Source of the DNA: Pirellulales bacterium
GTDB lineage: Bacteria > Planctomycetota > Planctomycetia > Pirellulales > JAEUIK01
NCBI GenBank assembly: GCA_019745975.1
Contig: JAIESQ010000026.1
Coordinates: 1 to 34,573 of the forward strand
Length of the DNA stretch: 34,573 bases
Direction: 5' to 3'
The translations under genes were made by a program, and so were the position numbers. How positions within the stretch are numbered: position 1 is the first letter of the stretch; each line of letters starts with the position of its first letter. The notes beneath the pieces are model-generated. The model ran no database searches and was not told where the DNA came from. It saw only the letters and a program-made list of their open reading frames with translations. Below are positions 31,307 to 34,573 of the stretch, piece after piece.

Positions 31307-34300
31307 ATGATGGGTTGGCTTCCGACGTTCTTGTCAATTCCCAGGCCGGTGGCAATCACGCTGGCGCTTTGCCTGGCGGTCGCGCACTGCCAAGCGCGCG
31401 CCGGCGAGGCATCGTCGGCCACCTCGTCCGCCTCGGCCACGCTCGATTTCGCCCGCGATATTCGCCCGATCCTGGCCGCCGCCTGCTTCCAGTGCCACGG
31501 ACCCGACGACGCGCATCGCGAGGCCGAGCTGCGGCTCGACACCCGCGAAGGGTTGTTCGCCGATCGCGACGGAGCGCGGCCCTTCGTCCCCGGCGATCCG
31601 GCCGCCAGCGCCGCGCTCGCGCGCATCACCTCGGACGACCCGGCCGAGCGCATGCCGCCCCCCGACTCCGGTAAGTCGCTCACGCCGGCGCAGATCGACA
31701 AGCTGCGGCAATGGGTCACCGGGGGCACGCCCTATTCCGAGCATTGGGCATTTGTCCCGCCCCAGCGCCCTCCGCTCCCCGCCGTGCAGAGCTCGGCGGC
31801 CGTCCGCAACCTGATCGACATGTTTGTCGTCGCGCGGTTGGAGCAAGCCGGGCTGCAGCCCTCGCCAGAAGCGGATCGCGTCACGCTCTTGCGGCGCCTG
31901 TCGCTGGACCTGATCGGCTTGCCGCCGACGATCGAGGAGGTCGACGCCTTCCTGGCTGATACCGATCCGGCCGCCTACGAACGGCAAGTCGAACGGCTGC
32001 TCGCCTCGCCCCACTACGGCGAGCGCTGGGGGCGCCACTGGCTCGACGCGGCCCGCTACGCTGACAGCGACGGCTACGAGAAGGACAAGCCGCGCTTCGT
32101 CTGGTTTTACCGCGACTGGGTCGTGCAGGCCTTCAATCGCGACTTGCCCTACGACCAGTTCGTCATCGAGCAGATCGCCGGCGACCTGCTCCCCGGCGCC
32201 ACGCAAGACCAGCACGTCGCCACCGGCTATCTGCGCAACTCGATGATCAATGAAGAAGGTGGCATCGACCCAGAACAGTTCCGCATGGAGGCGATGTTCG
32301 ACCGGCTCGATTGCATCGGCAAGGGAGTGCTCGGTCTGACGATCCAGTGCAGCCAATGCCATTCGCACAAGTACGATCCGCTCACGCAGCACGACTACTA
32401 CCGGATGTTCGCCTGCCTGAACAATTGCCACGAAGCGAACATCGTCGTCTACACGCCGGCAGAACAAGAAAAGCGCCGCGAAGTGCTCGACAAAATCGCG
32501 GCCATCGAAGCGCGGTTGCAAAGCGAGGCGCCCGACTGGCCCCAGCGCCTGTCCGCCTGGGAGGCGAGCGTCGCCGGCAATCAGCCGACGTGGGAAGTGG
32601 TGAAGCCCGAAGTCGAGGAGATCTCGGCCGGCGGACAGAAGTATCAGTTGCTCGATGATGGGTCGCTCTTGGCTTGCGGCTACGCCCCCACGAAGCACCG
32701 CGCGCAGTTCACGATTCGCACAAGTCTCGAGGGGATCACGGCCTTCCGTCTCGAACTTTTGAACGACCCCAATCTGCCGCACGGCGGGCCAGGCCGCTCG
32801 GTGCAAGGGACGTGTGCATTATCCGAATTCGAAGTCGACGCCGCGCCGGCCGATGGCACCGCCGCCGCCACACGCGTGAAGATCGCGGCGGCCACGGCCG
32901 ATGTCGGCGCGTCGGAGTCGCCGCTGCTGCCCTACTACAGCGACCGCAGCGACAAGCGGCGCGTGATCGGTCCCATCGAGATGGCGGTCGACGGCAATGC
33001 CGACACCGCCTGGGGAGTCGACATTGGCCCGGTGCGCCGCAACCTGCCGCGCAAAGCGGTCTTTCGGGCCGAAGCGCCGGTCGGTTTCGCCGGCGGCACG
33101 GTGCTCACGTTTTTTCTCAATCAGAATCACGGCGGCTGGAACAGCGACGACAACCAGAACCACAACCTCGGGCGGTTCCGCCTGTCGATCACCACCGCCC
33201 CCGATGTCGTCGCCGATCCATTGCCACTTTCGGTGCGCGAAGCACTCAGCGTGCCGGCCGCCGAGCGCACCGCGGCGCAGGTCGCCGAGATCTTCAGTTA
33301 CTGGCGGACGACAGTACCCGAGTGGAGCGCCGCCAACGCCGAAATCGAAACCCTCTGGCGCGAACATCCCGAAGGGGCCACGCAGTTGGTGCTGGCCGAT
33401 CGACAAGCGCCGCGTGAGACGCACTTGCTCGAGCGCGGCAACTTCTTGAAGCCGGCCGACGTGGTCTCCCCGGGCGTGCCAGCCTTTCTGAACGCGTGGT
33501 CGGCCGACAACGTGCCGCCGCGGCTCGCCTTCGCCCGCTGGCTGGTCGATCGCCGCGCGCCGACAACCGCGCGGGCCTTGGTCAACCGCGTCTGGCAGGC
33601 GTACTTCGGCAACGGGATCGTCGCCACGAGCGAGGACCTCGGATCGCAGTGCGAACCGCCGTCGCACCCCGAACTGCTCGATTGGCTGGCGGTCGAATTC
33701 ATGGAGGCCGGTTGGAGCGTCAAGCACCTGCATCGCTTGATTGCCACATCGGCCACGTACCGGCAGTCGTCGCATGTCACGCCGGAATTACTCGCCCGCG
33801 ATCCCTTCAATCGCTTGCTCGCGCGCGGGCCGCGCCAGCGCGTCGAGGGGGAAGTGGTCCGCGACATCGCCCTGGCCGCCAGTGGGCTGTTGAACCCCGC
33901 GCTCGGCGGGCCGAGCGTCCACCCCCCAGCGCCGGCCTTCTTGTTTGAGCCCCCCGCCAGCTACGGTCCCAAGGTGTGGAACGTAGACACGGGGCCCGAC
34001 CGCTATCGCCGCTCGCTCTACACGTTCCAGTTCCGCTCGATCCCGTTCCCGATGTTGCAAACCTTCGACGCCCCCAACGGCGACAGCGCTTGCGTGCGGC
34101 GTGTGAAATCGAACACGCCGCTGCAGGCCCTGACCACGCTGAACGAGCCGCTCTTCGTTGAATGCGCCCGGGCGCTGGCCCTGCGCACCGTGCGTGACGG
34201 AGGCGCCTGTGACGAGGACCGTTTGAAGTTTGCCTTCCGCCGCTGCGTGGCGCGCATGCCGAACGCCGACGAAGTCAAGCTGCTCGGCGATCTGCTCGCC

Positions 34301-34471
34301 AAACAAACGGCCAACTTCTCGACCGAGGACGCCAATCCTTGGCTGTTGGCCGCGGCCGATCCCGAGCATCCTCCTGAGTTGCCCACTGGTGTCACGCCGG
34401 CGCAACTGGCCGGCTGGACCGCGGTCGCCCGCGTGCTCTTGAACCTCGACGAGACGATCAGCAAACCGTGA
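31307..34471 (+). CDS. PSCyt1-PSCyt2-PSD1 planctomycete cytochrome-like secreted protein
   Basis: 1054 aa. The ATG at 31307 (or the next codon) is chosen because a signal peptide follows at once (PRPVAITLALCLAVAHCQARA). Upstream in-frame codons from 31163 do not look coding. PSCyt1 at about 45-110 has a CxxCH heme-binding motif (CFQCHGPDD, Cys60-His64). PSCyt2/DUF1549 spans about 165-390, including HWLDAARYADSDGYEKDK and a second CxxCH in IQCSQCHSHKYDPLT. The middle (about 450-650) is a beta-rich lectin-like insert (TAFRLELLNDPNLPHGGPGRSVQG). PSD1/DUF1553 fills about 710-1030 (PPRLAFARWLVDRRAPTTARALVNRVWQAYFG, SNTPLQALTTLNEPLFVE). Function is not established; a periplasmic redox or glycan-related role is suspected. 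The DUF1501 gene that usually follows is absent, as an intron end lies 33 bp downstream. Confidence 0.9.
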   Translation: MMGWLPTFLSIPRPVAITLALCLAVAHCQARAGEASSATSSASATLDFARDIRPILAAACFQCHGPDDAHREAELRLDTREGLFADRDGARPFVPGDPAASAALARITSDDPAERMPPPDSGKSLTPAQIDKLRQWVTGGTPYSEHWAFVPPQRPPLPAVQSSAAVRNLIDMFVVARLEQAGLQPSPEADRVTLLRRLSLDLIGLPPTIEEVDAFLADTDPAAYERQVERLLASPHYGERWGRHWLDAARYADSDGYEKDKPRFVWFYRDWVVQAFNRDLPYDQFVIEQIAGDLLPGATQDQHVATGYLRNSMINEEGGIDPEQFRMEAMFDRLDCIGKGVLGLTIQCSQCHSHKYDPLTQHDYYRMFACLNNCHEANIVVYTPAEQEKRREVLDKIAAIEARLQSEAPDWPQRLSAWEASVAGNQPTWEVVKPEVEEISAGGQKYQLLDDGSLLACGYAPTKHRAQFTIRTSLEGITAFRLELLNDPNLPHGGPGRSVQGTCALSEFEVDAAPADGTAAATRVKIAAATADVGASESPLLPYYSDRSDKRRVIGPIEMAVDGNADTAWGVDIGPVRRNLPRKAVFRAEAPVGFAGGTVLTFFLNQNHGGWNSDDNQNHNLGRFRLSITTAPDVVADPLPLSVREALSVPAAERTAAQVAEIFSYWRTTVPEWSAANAEIETLWREHPEGATQLVLADRQAPRETHLLERGNFLKPADVVSPGVPAFLNAWSADNVPPRLAFARWLVDRRAPTTARALVNRVWQAYFGNGIVATSEDLGSQCEPPSHPELLDWLAVEFMEAGWSVKHLHRLIATSATYRQSSHVTPELLARDPFNRLLARGPRQRVEGEVVRDIALAASGLLNPALGGPSVHPPAPAFLFEPPASYGPKVWNVDTGPDRYRRSLYTFQFRSIPFPMLQTFDAPNGDSACVRRVKSNTPLQALTTLNEPLFVECARALALRTVRDGGACDEDRLKFAFRRCVARMPNADEVKLLGDLLAKQTANFSTEDANPWLLAAADPEHPPELPTGVTPAQLAGWTAVARVLLNLDETISKP

Positions 34472-34503
34472 GTGCCATGGAACAAAGTGCGGAGCTTTGA
34501 CCA

Positions 34504-34573
34504 GTCGAGTAGGAGAGGGGCAGCACGTTGCTGCCGCCTCTCCCCTCCTCAAACCGGACGTGCGGAGCTACCG
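34504..34573 (-). mobile_element. Group II intron, 3' end (domain V part and domain VI)
   Basis: Read on the minus strand from 34573 to 34504. The 3' half of domain V comes first (TAGC loop, then TCCGCACGTCCGGTTT, 34569-34551). Domain VI follows: GGAGAGG…CCTCTCC and CAGCA/TGCTG form its stem at 34512-34543. It ends in TACTCGAC. The A at 34510 lies 7 nt from the 3' end, the usual place of the bulged branch-point adenosine, and the flanking CTC can pair with a GAG at 34548-34550. The intron ends with AC at 34504, the normal 3' dinucleotide. The body and its reverse transcriptase lie beyond the window. It points towards the PSD1 gene, antisense to it. Confidence 0.88.

Noticed and set aside
31334-32806. 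Minus-strand frame of 490 codons opposite the PSD1-family gene
   Set aside because: Composition is typical of an antisense shadow, and no start context or domain is visible.
34477-34500. Seven-codon mini-frame (ATG to TGA) after the PSD1-family gene
   Set aside because: Too short to call a gene; it may only be a remnant start of a lost neighbour.
34512-34543. Strong hairpin as a rho-independent terminator of the PSD1-family gene
   Set aside because: No T tract follows on the plus strand, and the hairpin is fully explained as domain VI of a group II intron on the minus strand.

Overview
The window reads as chromosomal DNA of a planctomycete, most likely of the Pirellulales type. It is GC-rich, leaves many genes without a strong Shine-Dalgarno, and carries lineage-typical families: a PSCyt1/PSCyt2/PSD1 cytochrome-like protein, a VIT-domain secreted protein, a GT-C membrane protein with C-terminal TPRs, a large RcpA/CpaC-type secretin, LpxB and HemQ. 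LpxB, the secretin and several lipoproteins point to an outer membrane. I see no tRNA, rRNA, CRISPR array or phage structural gene. The assignment to a group is inference from gene content.

Both edges lie inside group II introns in minus orientation. Positions 1-72 are the 5' end of an intron that interrupts a VIT-domain gene inside its codons. Positions 34504-34573 are the 3' end of an intron (part of domain V, then domain VI with a bulged branch-point A) just behind the PSD1-family gene. The simplest reading is that the segment is bounded by two copies of a multicopy intron, possibly where an assembly broke.

Layout, left to right: interrupted VIT gene (-); transglutaminase-like secreted protein (+); Phd/YefM-RelE/ParE toxin-antitoxin pair (+); GT-C/TPR membrane protein (+); GAF-SpoIIE phosphatase (-); small winged-helix protein (+); penicillin-acylase family enzyme (-); BamE-like envelope protein (+); site-2 protease (-); GT2-like protein followed by LpxB (-, probable operon); WD40 protein (+); second site-2 protease (-); DUF4404 protein (+); secretin, small lipoprotein and TPR lipoprotein (-, a Tad-like outer-membrane module); degenerate gluzincin-like secreted protein, HemQ and rhodanese (+); a four-gene minus operon of carbamoyltransferase, beta-propeller-like protein, SGNH hydrolase-like protein and MBOAT acyltransferase; and the PSCyt1/PSD1 protein (+).

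The most system-like locus is the 30855-25187 operon. It couples a carbamoyl-transfer enzyme with an O-acylation pair (MBOAT plus SGNH) and one unrecognised beta-rich protein, which suggests a surface-glycan or secreted-metabolite modification pathway. The intergenic spaces hold at least four kinds of long palindromic element (5843-6019 and 17150-17222; 11008-11080; 16568-16644; 18224-18351) plus a three-hairpin leader at 21961-22098. These look like REP/MITE-type repeats or structured RNA.
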